64,000 bases of DNA from SIG455 sp045589495 (GTDB lineage Bacteria; Bacillota; Clostridia; UMGS1810), in the NCBI GenBank assembly GCA_045589495.1, contig JAZNPF010000004.1, forward strand, positions 97,467 through 161,466, given 5' to 3'. Under the pieces are notes generated by a model. It did no database searches. It worked only from the letters and a program-made list of their open reading frames with translations, and was not told where the DNA came from. Shown here piece after piece: positions 17,614 to 26,053 of this stretch (positions within the stretch are counted from its first letter, which is position 1; every line of letters starts with the position of its first letter). The translations under genes and the position numbers were made by a program.

Positions 17614-17686
17614 GGGAGCATAGCTCAGCTGGGAGAGCATCTGCCTTACAAGCAGAGGGTCACAGGTTCGAGCCCTGTTGCTCCCA
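17614..17686 (+). tRNA. tRNA-Val (TAC), copy 2
   Basis: Identical over all 73 bases to the gene at 7814-7886: acceptor GGGAGCA/TGCTCCC, anticodon TAC, discriminator A. First gene of a five-tRNA cluster. CCA is not encoded. Confidence 0.95.
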
Positions 17687-17703
17687 TTCCGCTTATGTCA
17701 CAT

Positions 17704-17777
17704 GGCCCGGTAGTTCAGTTGGTTAGAATGCCAGCCTGTCACGCTGGAGGTCGACGGTTCGAGCCCGTTCCGGGTCG
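17704..17777 (+). tRNA. tRNA-Asp (GTC)
   Basis: A 74-base cloverleaf with acceptor GGCCCGG/CCGGGTC, anticodon stem CCAGC/GCTGG around the loop CTGTCAC (anticodon GTC), T loop TTCGAGC and discriminator G as expected for Asp. CCA is not encoded. Confidence 0.95.
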
Positions 17778-17826
17778 CTTGACTGCTTTTGCAGTCATAC
17801 TTAACATATACGGCAAGCATATGTTT

Positions 17827-17899
<73 letters not shown>

Positions 17900-17904
17900 T
17901 ATTT

Positions 17905-17976
17905 GCGGGAGTGGCTCAGTGGTAGAGCGTCACCTTGCCAAGGTGAACGTCGCGAGTTCGAATCTCGTCTTCCGCT
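17905..17976 (+). tRNA. tRNA-Gly (GCC)
   Basis: A 72-base cloverleaf with acceptor GCGGGAG/CTTCCGC, anticodon stem TCACC/GGTGA around TTGCCAA (anticodon GCC) and discriminator T as usual for Gly. Five bases follow tRNA-Phe. CCA is not encoded. Confidence 0.95.
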
Positions 17977-17980
17977 TTTT

Positions 17981-18010
17981 ATTTAAGAGACGTTGCCGCG
18001 TCTCTTAAAT
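17981..18010. repeat. Perfect 12-bp inverted repeat between tRNA-Gly and tRNA-Cys
   Basis: ATTTAAGAGACG pairs perfectly with CGTCTCTTAAAT across a TTGCCG loop. It is not followed by a clear T run, so it may be a processing or attenuating hairpin rather than a full terminator; tRNA-Cys lies 45 bases further on. Confidence 0.75.
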
Positions 18011-18055
18011 AATATATAGCATATTTTTTGTTTAATTGAATATGCTTAAATATAT

Positions 18056-18126
18056 GGTGCTATAGCCAAGTGGTAAGGCAGAGGACTGCAACTCCTTTAC
18101 CCCCAGTTCAAATCTGGGTAGCACCT
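18056..18126 (+). tRNA. tRNA-Cys (GCA)
   Basis: A 71-base cloverleaf with acceptor GGTGCTA/TAGCACC, anticodon loop CTGCAAC (anticodon GCA), T loop TTCAAAT and discriminator T as expected for Cys. CCA is not encoded. Confidence 0.94.
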
Positions 18127-18129
18127 TCC

Positions 18130-18168
18130 AAAACAAAAATCCTGTCGAAAGATAGGATTTTTTGTTTT
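18130..18168 (+). terminator. Terminator of tRNA cluster 2
   Basis: AAAACAAAAATCCT pairs with AGGATTTTTTGTTTT across a 10-base loop, ending in T residues directly after tRNA-Cys. Confidence 0.88.
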
Positions 18169-18324
18169 GTATTATTCAATATTCATCATTCATTAAGTGT
18201 GACAGGATTTTTAATGAATAAGTATGGTTGCTTTGCTTTCGTAAAGTTTATATTTATATAGCATTTAAACCATTCCGCTTCAGAGTACACAAAATGACAT
18301 TTTACTTCATTCAGTTTATTTATC

Positions 18325-18353
18325 TTTACATTATATTATATATTTGATATAAT
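18325..18353 (+). promoter_or_regulatory. Promoter of luxS-mtnN
   Basis: TTTACA at 18325-18330 and TATAAT at 18348-18353, 17 bases apart, 31 bases before the luxS start. No S-box riboswitch fold is recognisable in this short leader. Confidence 0.7.
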
Positions 18354-18384
18354 TTAAAACAGATATAACGAAAGGGCGATTGGT

Positions 18385-18846
18385 TTGAATAAGATAGAAA
18401 GTTTTAAAGTTAATCATGATATTTTGGAAAGGGGTATATACGTATCACGTATTGACGGTGATGTTGTAACGTATGATATACGTGTTAAAATTCCCAATGG
18501 CGGAAAGTATCTGGAAAATGCGGCTATGCATACGATAGAGCATATTTTTGCTACGTATGTACGAAACAGTATATATTCTGACAACGTTGTATATTTTGGT
18601 CCCATGGGTTGCAGAACTGGATTTTACCTTCTTCTCCGTGATAGTGTCACCTGTGCACAGGCGATTCAAATTATAAAAGATGCTTTTTCGTTTATTGCTG
18701 AATTTGATGGCGATATACCTGGCAACAGCCGTATTGAATGCGGGAATTATCTTGAACACGACCTTTGCGGTGCGAAAGCAGAGGCGTCGGAAATGACGGA
18801 TATAATAAAGAACTGGACACCTGCAGATACAATATATAAAGAGTGA
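18385..18846 (+). CDS. luxS: S-ribosylhomocysteine lyase LuxS
   Basis: Splits S-ribosylhomocysteine to homocysteine and DPD, the precursor of the AI-2 signal, in the activated methyl cycle. The 153-residue protein has the HTIEH zinc motif (His49, His53, with Glu52), the third ligand Cys119 in RIECGNYLEHDL and the catalytic-type Cys76 in GPMGCRTGFYL. The start is a TTG after AAAGGGCG. The next gene, mtnN, makes its substrate and lies 10 bases downstream. Whether AI-2 serves as a signal here cannot be told; no lsr-type receptor genes are present in the window. Confidence 0.96.
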   Translation: MNKIESFKVNHDILERGIYVSRIDGDVVTYDIRVKIPNGGKYLENAAMHTIEHIFATYVRNSIYSDNVVYFGPMGCRTGFYLLLRDSVTCAQAIQIIKDAFSFIAEFDGDIPGNSRIECGNYLEHDLCGAKAEASEMTDIIKNWTPADTIYKE

Positions 18847-18856
18847 GGATAACAAG

Positions 18857-19543
18857 ATGAAAAAAATAGGCATAATCGGTGCTATGGAAATTGAAATTGA
18901 AGAGATAAAAAAGAATATAACCGTAGTGCAAACGGAAACTGTGGCAGGAATGAATTTTTATAAAGGCACTCTTGGCAATACAGAAGTTATTCTTGCACAA
19001 AGCGGTATTGGTAAAGTTTTTTCTGCTGCGTGCACGCAGGCTATGATAATGAAGTTTGCACCTGATATTATAATAAACATAGGAGTTTGCGGAGGGCTTT
19101 CAAAAGAACTCCATACGGGCGATATAATTCTTGGAGATAAAGTTGTCCAGTATGATATGGATACATCTGCGGTGGGTGATCCTATAGGTCTTATATCAGG
19201 CATTAACAAAATATATTTTGATTGTGATGCGAACACTAATTCGGATATAGAAGATATTTTAAAAGCGAAAAACATCAATTATAAAAAAGGCGTTGTTGCT
19301 ACCGGAGATAAATTTATAAATGATTCTGCACTTGTTAAATGGCTTTGCGATAATTTTGATGCTATCGGCGGCGATATGGAAAGTGCGTCTATAGGTCACG
19401 TGTGCTGCATAAATAATGTGCCATTTGCAATACTCCGCAGTATGTCGGACAGCGGTGATGAAAATTCTGATAACGATTATAAGTCATCACTTGACTATGC
19501 CGCCAAGACAACATGTGATATTATAATAGAATTATGCAAATAA
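18857..19543 (+). CDS. mtnN: 5'-methylthioadenosine/S-adenosylhomocysteine nucleosidase
   Basis: Removes adenine from methylthioadenosine and S-adenosylhomocysteine; the latter product feeds LuxS encoded just upstream. The 228-residue protein has the catalytic Glu in GAMEIE (about residue 11), the GGDMESASI motif with the second conserved Glu and the RSMSDSGD motif with the catalytic Asp, plus the GIGKVFSA phosphate/ribose loop. GTGAGGATAAC precedes the ATG. A terminator directly follows the stop codon, so luxS-mtnN is a two-gene operon. Confidence 0.96.
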   Translation: MKKIGIIGAMEIEIEEIKKNITVVQTETVAGMNFYKGTLGNTEVILAQSGIGKVFSAACTQAMIMKFAPDIIINIGVCGGLSKELHTGDIILGDKVVQYDMDTSAVGDPIGLISGINKIYFDCDANTNSDIEDILKAKNINYKKGVVATGDKFINDSALVKWLCDNFDAIGGDMESASIGHVCCINNVPFAILRSMSDSGDENSDNDYKSSLDYAAKTTCDIIIELCK

Positions 19544-19568
19544 AAAAGACGCCTGAGGGCGTCTTTTT
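19543..19568 (+). terminator. Terminator of luxS-mtnN
   Basis: AAAAAGACGCC pairs with GGCGTCTTTTT across a TGAG loop, starting at the mtnN stop codon. Its position rules out start codons for the next gene within it. Confidence 0.93.
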
Positions 19569-19644
19569 CTTAAATAAGCCTGTTTTGGATTCAATCATAT
19601 TGACGAAATTCATTTTGAATAATATAATCGGTTGGGGTGATATT

Positions 19645-20289
19645 ATGATTTTTAAAAAACTTATTGAAAAGATAATTATATATTTTAAATCTTTGTTTGG
19701 CGTGCGTAAATTTAATTGTGAGGATATACTTTATGAAATTTCTTCAAAAGTATGGCAAGCAAATAATTATGTGAAAACATCAGAGTTCAAAAATAAGAAG
19801 CCTTATGCTGAAGAAGTTCTGCACCGTCTTAAATCTGTTAAGCATAATGCAGAAATGATGCGATATACCGATAAGCCTTATACGTTTATGTCAAATTATA
19901 CTGCTGCACTTGAAAATATCAGGCTTGCCTCTGACGTTGGACACATAGACTCAACATTGCGTATGTTTGTTGATGAAGTTAAAGATATGCTCTACGCTAT
20001 GCCAAAATCGTATGAGCAATATAACGGTGAAGGACTTGTATACTATAGTGTGACTTTTGCCGGAAAACGTAAAGAGTATTATTATCTTTCGGGTGACAAA
20101 TCATATAAGGAAGGTCAATATGTTATAGCACCTGCCGGAGATTATATGGAACCGGCAGTGGTGAAAATCGTAAGCATTGAAAACTATACACGCACAAACG
20201 CACCTATGCCTCCTGAATTTTTAAAAACAATTACATCTCCTGCAATCAAAGAATCTGAAAAATTAAGCAGAAAATCTTTAATTTTTTAA
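19645..20289 (+). CDS. Uncharacterised 214-residue protein
   Basis: I do not recognise this gene. The frame is open from 19534, but that part overlaps mtnN and its terminator, so the ATG at 19645 after GGTTGGGGTG is chosen. The N-terminus is hydrophobic and basic (MIFKKLIEKIIIYFKSLFG) and may be an amphipathic helix rather than a true membrane span. The middle (about 25-130) looks helical. The end (about 145-195) has an alternating pattern, KRKEYYYLSGDKSYKEGQY then VIAPAGDY and VVKIV, resembling a small beta-barrel of the kind seen at the start of PriA; that resemblance is only by eye. It is followed by no co-directional partner closer than 119 bases. Confidence 0.72.
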   Translation: MIFKKLIEKIIIYFKSLFGVRKFNCEDILYEISSKVWQANNYVKTSEFKNKKPYAEEVLHRLKSVKHNAEMMRYTDKPYTFMSNYTAALENIRLASDVGHIDSTLRMFVDEVKDMLYAMPKSYEQYNGEGLVYYSVTFAGKRKEYYYLSGDKSYKEGQYVIAPAGDYMEPAVVKIVSIENYTRTNAPMPPEFLKTITSPAIKESEKLSRKSLIF

Positions 20290-20408
20290 GATTAAATTTT
20301 CGCCCAATATTGTATTTATTTATGAGGATATCTATGATAAAATATGTATAATTATGTTTAAATGGGATATATGCAGGTGCATCTGCTTTGAAACGAGGAG
20401 GGGACTGT

Positions 20409-22391
20409 GTGAGATACAGACATTTACAGTTAGAATTTCAGATGGATGAAAAATATCCTGATTTGGCAGGTAAATTTGATAAAGAGCAATTCAGACAGGC
20501 ACTTATCAAAAGCCATGCAGATTCAATCAATCTTATGGCAAAATGCCATCACGGATGGTCATATTATCCAACCAAAGTCGGAGGTATGCATCCAACTCTT
20601 AAATTTGACCTTTTAAAAGCGGAACTTGAAGTTGCACATGAACTTGGTATGAAAGCACCTGTTTATCTTTCGTGCGGACTTGATGAGAGGATTTCTCAAC
20701 TTCACCACGACTGGCACGCAAGAACAAAAGACGGTGATGTTCAGGGCGGAATACTTGAAAAAAGATATTCGCATGTGCTTTGTATAAATTCCGATTATTT
20801 TGATTTTTATATTTCGCAGATTGAAGAACTGTGCGAAAATTATGATATAGACGGATTTTTTGCCGATATAATCAGCGTCCGTCCGTGCTACTGTGAAAAT
20901 TGCCGTCGCGGTATGGCGGAGCAGGGATTGGATGTTGAAAACGAGGCTGATGTTGTTGCTTATGCTGAAAGCGTTTATGTTAAATGTGCAAAAAGACTTC
21001 GTGAAACATTGGATAAATACAATCCTGAACTTTCGCTCTTTTTAAACGGCGGTCACGTAAGGCGTGGACGTGGTGATTTGGCACGTCTTAATACACACCT
21101 TGAACTTGAAAGTTTGCCTACAGGTAAATGGGGTTATGACCATTTTCCGCTTTCGGCATCTTATGCGCGTACTTTGGGTATGGACTTTGTGGGGATGACG
21201 GCTATGTATCATCTTTCCTGGGCAGATGCAGGCGGTTACAAACATCCTGATGCACTGCTGTATGAAACTTTCCTCTCTGCTGCGTGTGGTGCAGGAAGCA
21301 GTGTGGGTTGCGGAATGAATCCTACGGGAATTATGGATGATGCTACATTCTCGCTTATCGGTAAGGCGTATGCTGAAATTGAAAAAGCGGAGCCGTGGCT
21401 TAAAGACTCTTCAAATGTTGCTGATATAGGTGTTTTCGGAGCAGAAATATCACAGAATTATTACGGCACGTCGAGAACATTCTCTGTTTCACAGGGCGGA
21501 GAAAACAAGGGTGATTGCGATGCCGGATGTATACGTATCCTGCTTGAAGGCCATTATCTTTTTGATTCTGTCGGAGTTGACACAGACCTTTCAAAATATA
21601 AGGTTATTATTCTTCCGGACGAAGTACGTCTTGATGATAAACTTGAAGAAAAATTTAAATCTTACGTAGCCGGAGGCGGTAAGATTTTTGCAACCGGAAA
21701 ATCAGGTCTTAAATATAAAGAAGATAAATTTGTACTCGATTTCGGTGTTGAATATGCAGGAGCGCCTAAATTTAATGAAGACTATATTCTGCCGGATTTT
21801 GAAATTAAAGATTTTGAAAAATCACCGTTTGTAATGTACACCGGCGGAACACGTATAAAAGAAAAAGGCGGAAACGTTATTGCAAAACGTATAAATCCGT
21901 ATTTTGAAAACGAATGGGTACATTTTGGTGCAAAAGGTCATGCGTATGCAAATATTGATGATACCGAGCCCGGAATTGTTTGCGGAAATGACGGCATTTA
22001 TATGGGATGGAACGTTTTTGAAGAGTATGCAGCTTCAGGTTCTACAATTGCAAAACGTATAGTATGCCATATTCTAGATACGTTATTGGCAGATAAAAAG
22101 ACCATATCAACAAATCTGCCTGCGCAGGGCGTTGTTGCTGTTGCAGACCAGAGCGAACGTCGTGTGCTGCATCTTTTGTACGCTGCACCTGTTAAACGCG
22201 GAAACGGTGTTCAGGTTATAGAGGATGTTCTTCCTATATATAATACAACTGTAAAACTGGGGGTTAACAAAAAAATCAGCCGTGTAACTCTCGTTCCCGA
22301 CGGAGCAGAACTCCCGTTTGAGCAGAACGGCGATTATATTGAGTTTACAGTTCCGCAGTTTACGTGCCATCAGTTAGTTTCTGTTAAATAA
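20409..22391 (+). CDS. GHL6-type glycoside hydrolase with GH42-like trimerisation domain
   Basis: A 660-residue protein. The GTG at 20409 is used because GGAGGGG (20397-20403) lies just before it; the open frame begins at a TTG (20388) upstream of that site. The first half is a TIM-barrel of the hypothetical glycosyl hydrolase 6 family: NLMAKCHHGWSYYPTKVG, YLSCGLDERI and DGFFADIISVRPCYCENC, the last holding a probable catalytic Asp. The second half resembles the GH42 trimerisation domain. From memory, GH151 alpha-L-fucosidases share this layout, so a fucosidase activity is possible but unproven. There is no signal peptide, so it would act on imported oligosaccharides. It stands alone between terminators. 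Confidence 0.8.
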   Translation: MRYRHLQLEFQMDEKYPDLAGKFDKEQFRQALIKSHADSINLMAKCHHGWSYYPTKVGGMHPTLKFDLLKAELEVAHELGMKAPVYLSCGLDERISQLHHDWHARTKDGDVQGGILEKRYSHVLCINSDYFDFYISQIEELCENYDIDGFFADIISVRPCYCENCRRGMAEQGLDVENEADVVAYAESVYVKCAKRLRETLDKYNPELSLFLNGGHVRRGRGDLARLNTHLELESLPTGKWGYDHFPLSASYARTLGMDFVGMTAMYHLSWADAGGYKHPDALLYETFLSAACGAGSSVGCGMNPTGIMDDATFSLIGKAYAEIEKAEPWLKDSSNVADIGVFGAEISQNYYGTSRTFSVSQGGENKGDCDAGCIRILLEGHYLFDSVGVDTDLSKYKVIILPDEVRLDDKLEEKFKSYVAGGGKIFATGKSGLKYKEDKFVLDFGVEYAGAPKFNEDYILPDFEIKDFEKSPFVMYTGGTRIKEKGGNVIAKRINPYFENEWVHFGAKGHAYANIDDTEPGIVCGNDGIYMGWNVFEEYAASGSTIAKRIVCHILDTLLADKKTISTNLPAQGVVAVADQSERRVLHLLYAAPVKRGNGVQVIEDVLPIYNTTVKLGVNKKISRVTLVPDGAELPFEQNGDYIEFTVPQFTCHQLVSVK

Positions 22392-22395
22392 AACA

Positions 22396-22424
22396 AAAAG
22401 CCAAGATTTGAAATCTTGGCTTTT
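22396..22424. terminator. Bidirectional terminator between the glycoside hydrolase and recR
   Basis: A 12-bp stem AAAAGCCAAGAT/ATCTTGGCTTTT with a short loop, between convergent genes; recR ends at 22429. Confidence 0.92.
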
Positions 22425-22428
22425 AAAT

Positions 22429-23025
22429 TTATATTTCTGTTCTTCCCTCAAGTGCTCTTGCAAGTGTTATCTGGTCAGCATATTCTAAATCACCGCCAAC
22501 GGGAAGGCCGTATGCAATACGCGTTACTTTCACGTTATACGGCTTCAGCATACGTGAAATATACATCGCAGTTGCCTCACCGTCTATACTGGGATTGTTT
22601 GCCATAATAACTTCTTTTATGTTTCCTTGTTTAACTCTGTTGAGCAAATCTTCTATTGTTAAATCGTCAGGGCTTATTCCGTCTACGGGAGATATTGCAC
22701 CGTGCAGTACGTGATATGTTCCTTCAAACTCGCCCGTTTTTTCCATAGATATAACATCTCTCGGACGTTCCACAACGCAGATAACAGATTTATCTCTGTT
22801 TATACTTGAACAGATTTCGCATATATCATCCTCAGTAATGTTTTTACAAACGGGACAGTAATGCGTTTTTGATTTAACCGAAACAAGAGTATCGGCAATA
22901 TATTTTACCTGCTCTTCTGAAAGCGACAGAATGTGGTATGCCATTCTTACGGCAGATTTTTGCCCTACGCCAGGCAGAGCGCGGAAAATATCTATCAATT
23001 TTGCAAAAGCGGTAGAGTAAAGCAT
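22429..23025 (-). CDS. recR: Recombination mediator RecR
   Basis: Works with RecO and RecF to load RecA on single-stranded DNA gaps. The 198-residue protein has the helix-hairpin-helix start (FRALPGVGQKSAVRMAYH), the four-cysteine zinc finger CPVCKNITEDDICEIC at about residues 57-72 and the Toprim domain (VICVVERPRDVISME onward). AAGGGAGGTCATT precedes the ATG. dnaX and the YbaB-type gene that often accompany recR are not here; instead veg lies 29 bases upstream on the same strand and probably shares its strong promoter. Confidence 0.96.
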   Translation of the reverse strand: MLYSTAFAKLIDIFRALPGVGQKSAVRMAYHILSLSEEQVKYIADTLVSVKSKTHYCPVCKNITEDDICEICSSINRDKSVICVVERPRDVISMEKTGEFEGTYHVLHGAISPVDGISPDDLTIEDLLNRVKQGNIKEVIMANNPSIDGEATAMYISRMLKPYNVKVTRIAYGLPVGGDLEYADQITLARALEGRTEI

Positions 23026-23054
23026 AATGACCTCCCTTATATAAAAAGTACACC

Positions 23055-23315
23055 TTATTCAGATGTACTCTTAAATACTACTATTTCAACTGTCCGTGTT
23101 AAAACGTCTGCATAACTGAAAGACACCCTGCGTTCGCTATCTTCATCGCCTTTCCTGTCCAGCAGAACTACAAATATGTTCGGATACACGTGTTCTAAAA
23201 CACCTCTGCGTGCAAACCGCATTTTTCTGCCTTTTTTAACAGTTACGTGTACACGTCTGCCTATGTATGACGATAACGACTCTTTAATCTCTTCTATTTT
23301 ATTTATGGTGTCCAT
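23055..23315 (-). CDS. veg: Veg family protein
   Basis: An 86-residue protein of the Veg (DUF1021) family: an N-terminal helix (MDTINKIEEIKESLSSYIG) followed by a small SH3-like beta domain with RRVHVTVKKGRKM and the conserved VSFSYADVLT. In Bacillus subtilis Veg stimulates biofilm matrix genes by acting on SinR; no sinR is visible here and the general role is unclear. The frame is open further upstream, but ATG 23315 with CGGAG nine bases before it matches the family length. It leads an operon with recR. Confidence 0.93.
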   Translation of the reverse strand: MDTINKIEEIKESLSSYIGRRVHVTVKKGRKMRFARRGVLEHVYPNIFVVLLDRKGDEDSERRVSFSYADVLTRTVEIVVFKSTSE

Positions 23316-23379
23316 ACACCCACACTCCGTTTTCGTTATTGTAAAAACAAGATGTGTTCCCTTATGTAGACTACACTTT

Positions 23380-23408
23380 AGTATAGCACGCAGTTTTACA
23401 AATGTCAA
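23380..23408 (-). promoter_or_regulatory. Near-consensus promoter of veg-recR
   Basis: On the - strand TTGACA (23408-23403) and TATACT (23385-23380) are 17 bases apart, about 65 bases before the veg start. The Bacillus veg promoter is also unusually strong. Confidence 0.85.
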
Positions 23409-23549
23409 TAGCAGAGAAAACTGCATTTCACTTCAAGAATGTTAAATAATTAACTTTTGGAAAACGTATTGTATTAAGGGATAAAATATTATATAATAAG
23501 ATAATGTGTAATAAAGTGCAACTGTAGGTTGTTTTTGGGAGGCTTTTTG

Positions 23550-24389
23550 ATGACTGGATTTTTACACATATTGCATCATGCATTTGAAGACAGTGTAAAA
23601 ATGGTGCCGTTTCTTTTTGTGGCATATTTTATAATAGAATATATAGAGCAACATTCTTCTGAAAAAATGCAGAAACTTATGACGGGTTTCGGTAAATTCG
23701 GACCTTTCGGCGGTGCTGTTTTAGGATGTGTTCCGCAATGCGGATTTTCTGCAGCAGCGGCAAACTTTTATTCAAACAAAGTTATAACCGTTGGCACGCT
23801 TGTGGCAGTGTTCATTGCCACGTCTGATGAGGCTGTTCCGCTTCTTCTTTCAAATCCGCAGCACAGCAGTGTGATTTTTAAACTTCTGGGCATTAAAATT
23901 GCTATTGCAACAGTTGTTGGATTTGTGATTGACTTTGTTTTTAAATCAAAGCCGGATTTATCAGGCACGCAACTTCACGCAAAGCACGCAGACTGTTGCC
24001 ATGATGAAAAAAAGAGGAGTATGATTTTTGCTTCGGTTAAGCATACTCTTGAAACTTATATTTTTATATTTGTTATATCAGTTGCACTCGGTGCGGCTAT
24101 GGAGTGGCTTGGTGAGGATAGATTTTCATCTTTGTTTATGGCGGATAGCCTTTTTCAACCGTTTGTTGCGGCACTCATAGGGATTATACCTAACTGTGCG
24201 GCATCAGTGCTTTTAACACAGTTATATACTGAGGGCACTTTGAGTTTTGGTTCTGTTATTGCAGGGCTTTGTACCGGTGCAGGTGTTGGTCTTGCAGTGC
24301 TTTTTAAAGAAAATCGCCCTTTGAAAGCAAATCTTTCCATAATGATAATTATATACGTTGTTGCAGTCATAGCGGGGCTTTTATTTTAA
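23550..24389 (+). CDS. Putative manganese transporter (ArsP_2/DUF2899 membrane protein)
   Basis: A 279-residue polytopic membrane protein with about eight hydrophobic segments in two halves. Each half carries a related motif: GCVPQCGFSAAAANFYS near residue 58 and GIIPNCAASVLLTQLY near 213, suggesting an inverted internal repeat. A His/Cys/Asp/Glu-rich cytoplasmic loop (HAKHADCCHDEKK) separates them and could bind metal. The family is annotated as putative manganese or arsenic-type exporters; the substrate is not established. ATG 23550 after TTTTTGGGAGG is chosen over the TTG at 23529. No yybP-ykoY riboswitch is recognisable in the short upstream gap. Confidence 0.8.
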   Translation: MTGFLHILHHAFEDSVKMVPFLFVAYFIIEYIEQHSSEKMQKLMTGFGKFGPFGGAVLGCVPQCGFSAAAANFYSNKVITVGTLVAVFIATSDEAVPLLLSNPQHSSVIFKLLGIKIAIATVVGFVIDFVFKSKPDLSGTQLHAKHADCCHDEKKRSMIFASVKHTLETYIFIFVISVALGAAMEWLGEDRFSSLFMADSLFQPFVAALIGIIPNCAASVLLTQLYTEGTLSFGSVIAGLCTGAGVGLAVLFKENRPLKANLSIMIIIYVVAVIAGLLF

Positions 24390-24450
24390 TAGAATAGTAT
24401 GACACCTGTTCCTGACTGAATGGTATATGCTTTAAAAAGGATGTGAGAAA

Positions 24451-26049
24451 TTGAGCGACAATAAAAATCAGGCGTTTATGAAAGGCGCACTTATACTTAT
24501 TATTGCAAATGCACTTGTTAAGGTTATTGGTGCAGTGTTTAAGATTCCGCTTACGTATGTTCTTGGTGAGGAGGGCATGGGGCTTTTTTCATCATCTTAT
24601 AATATGTATGCGTGGATGTTTGTGGTTGCAACGGCAGGATTTCCGGTGGCAATATCAAGAATGGTTTCTGAAAGCCGTGCAAAAGGCAATCACACAGAAG
24701 TTAAAAGAATACTCCGTGGCAGTTTGATTCTTATGACGGTAATCGGCACAATTGGTACGGCTGTCCTTTATTTTGGAGCAGGACCGTTTTCTGCTCTTAT
24801 GAAAAATCCCGATGCCAGAATGGGTATTGCATCTGTTGCTCCGGCGTTGTTCTTTGTTTCTGTAATGAGCGTATTTCGAGGATATTTTCAGGGCAAGCAG
24901 GATATGATGCCTACTGCACTCAGTGAGGTTGTAGAGGCACTGGGTAAACTTGTTGCAGGGTTTGCACTTGCGTGGTTACTCCTTCCGAAAGGATTGCCGC
25001 ATGCGTCGGCAGGCGCTGTTTCAGGTGTTACGGTGGGAGCGTTTTTGGGAGCATTTCTGCTTATTATAGTATACTTTTTCAAACGTGATAAGGATAATAC
25101 AAATTCTTTTGCTGATTTCGGCCCGCAAAGGAGTACACGCAGAATAGTTTTTGACCTTGCTAAAATTGCTATTCCGATTACAATCGGTGCATCTGTGTTC
25201 AGTCTGACGAGTGTTATTGATATGATTATGATAATGCGCCGTTTACAGATGAGTGCAGGTTTTTCTTATGACCAGGCGCAGGCATTATGGGGCAGTTATT
25301 CGGGATATGCAACTCCGCTTTTCAATATGCCCCCGACACTTATCACCGCCATCAGCATAAGCATAGTTCCTGCAATTACGGCGGCGGTGGCAAAAGGGGA
25401 TATGCCTTTTGCAAGAAAAACTGCGGCTACGGCAGTAAGATTAACGACACTTTTTGCTCTGCCGTGTGCAATAGGTATGTCGACTCTTTCAGGACCTATA
25501 CTTATGCTTGTTTATCACACTAAATTTGCAGAACGTTCCCTGATGTTGCTTTCAATAGCAATAGTTTTTGTGTCACTTGTAATGGTGACAAATGCTATGC
25601 TTCAGGCGGTTGGAAAAGAAAACATTCCTGTACGCAATATGATAATAGGCGGAATTATAAAAATAGTTGTAAACTACACACTTGTGGGTATGCCGACAAT
25701 TAACATAAACGGTGCCCCTATAGGTTCAAATCTTTGTTATATAGTTATACTGATACTTAACATCTTCTCAATCAAAAAAGTAATAGGCGTAAAATTCGGA
25801 TTTGTGCAATCGTTTATAAAGCCTGTTCTTTCTGTGGCGGTTATGGCGGTTACTGCTTTGGCAGTTTATAATTATGCTGCAGTTCTGGGTAATACTCTTG
25901 CAACACTTATTGCTATAAGTGCGGCAGCGGTTATGTACCTTGCAATGCTGTTTATACTTGCCGCAATCACACGTGATGACGTTGAAATGCTGCCTAAATC
26001 AGAAAAAATTATTCCGGTTATGGAAAAATTAAAACTAATCAGGAGATAA
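24451..26049 (+). CDS. SpoVB/YabM-like polysaccharide flippase (MVF/MOP superfamily)
   Basis: A 532-residue membrane protein with about 14 predicted spans, starting at a TTG after AAAAAGGATGTGAG. The start region (KGALILIIANALVKVIGAVF) and EEGMGLFSSSYNMYAWMF are typical of the SpoVB/MurJ-related lipid-linked sugar flippases of Firmicutes. Such proteins move lipid-linked wall or polysaccharide precursors across the membrane. The following gene is an S4-domain protein, and the yabM-yabO order is conserved in Bacillus and Clostridia, so this is best seen as a YabM-type member. Whether it is the essential lipid II flippase here is unknown. Confidence 0.88.
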   Translation: MSDNKNQAFMKGALILIIANALVKVIGAVFKIPLTYVLGEEGMGLFSSSYNMYAWMFVVATAGFPVAISRMVSESRAKGNHTEVKRILRGSLILMTVIGTIGTAVLYFGAGPFSALMKNPDARMGIASVAPALFFVSVMSVFRGYFQGKQDMMPTALSEVVEALGKLVAGFALAWLLLPKGLPHASAGAVSGVTVGAFLGAFLLIIVYFFKRDKDNTNSFADFGPQRSTRRIVFDLAKIAIPITIGASVFSLTSVIDMIMIMRRLQMSAGFSYDQAQALWGSYSGYATPLFNMPPTLITAISISIVPAITAAVAKGDMPFARKTAATAVRLTTLFALPCAIGMSTLSGPILMLVYHTKFAERSLMLLSIAIVFVSLVMVTNAMLQAVGKENIPVRNMIIGGIIKIVVNYTLVGMPTININGAPIGSNLCYIVILILNIFSIKKVIGVKFGFVQSFIKPVLSVAVMAVTALAVYNYAAVLGNTLATLIAISAAAVMYLAMLFILAAITRDDVEMLPKSEKIIPVMEKLKLIRR

Positions 26050-26053
26050 AAAT

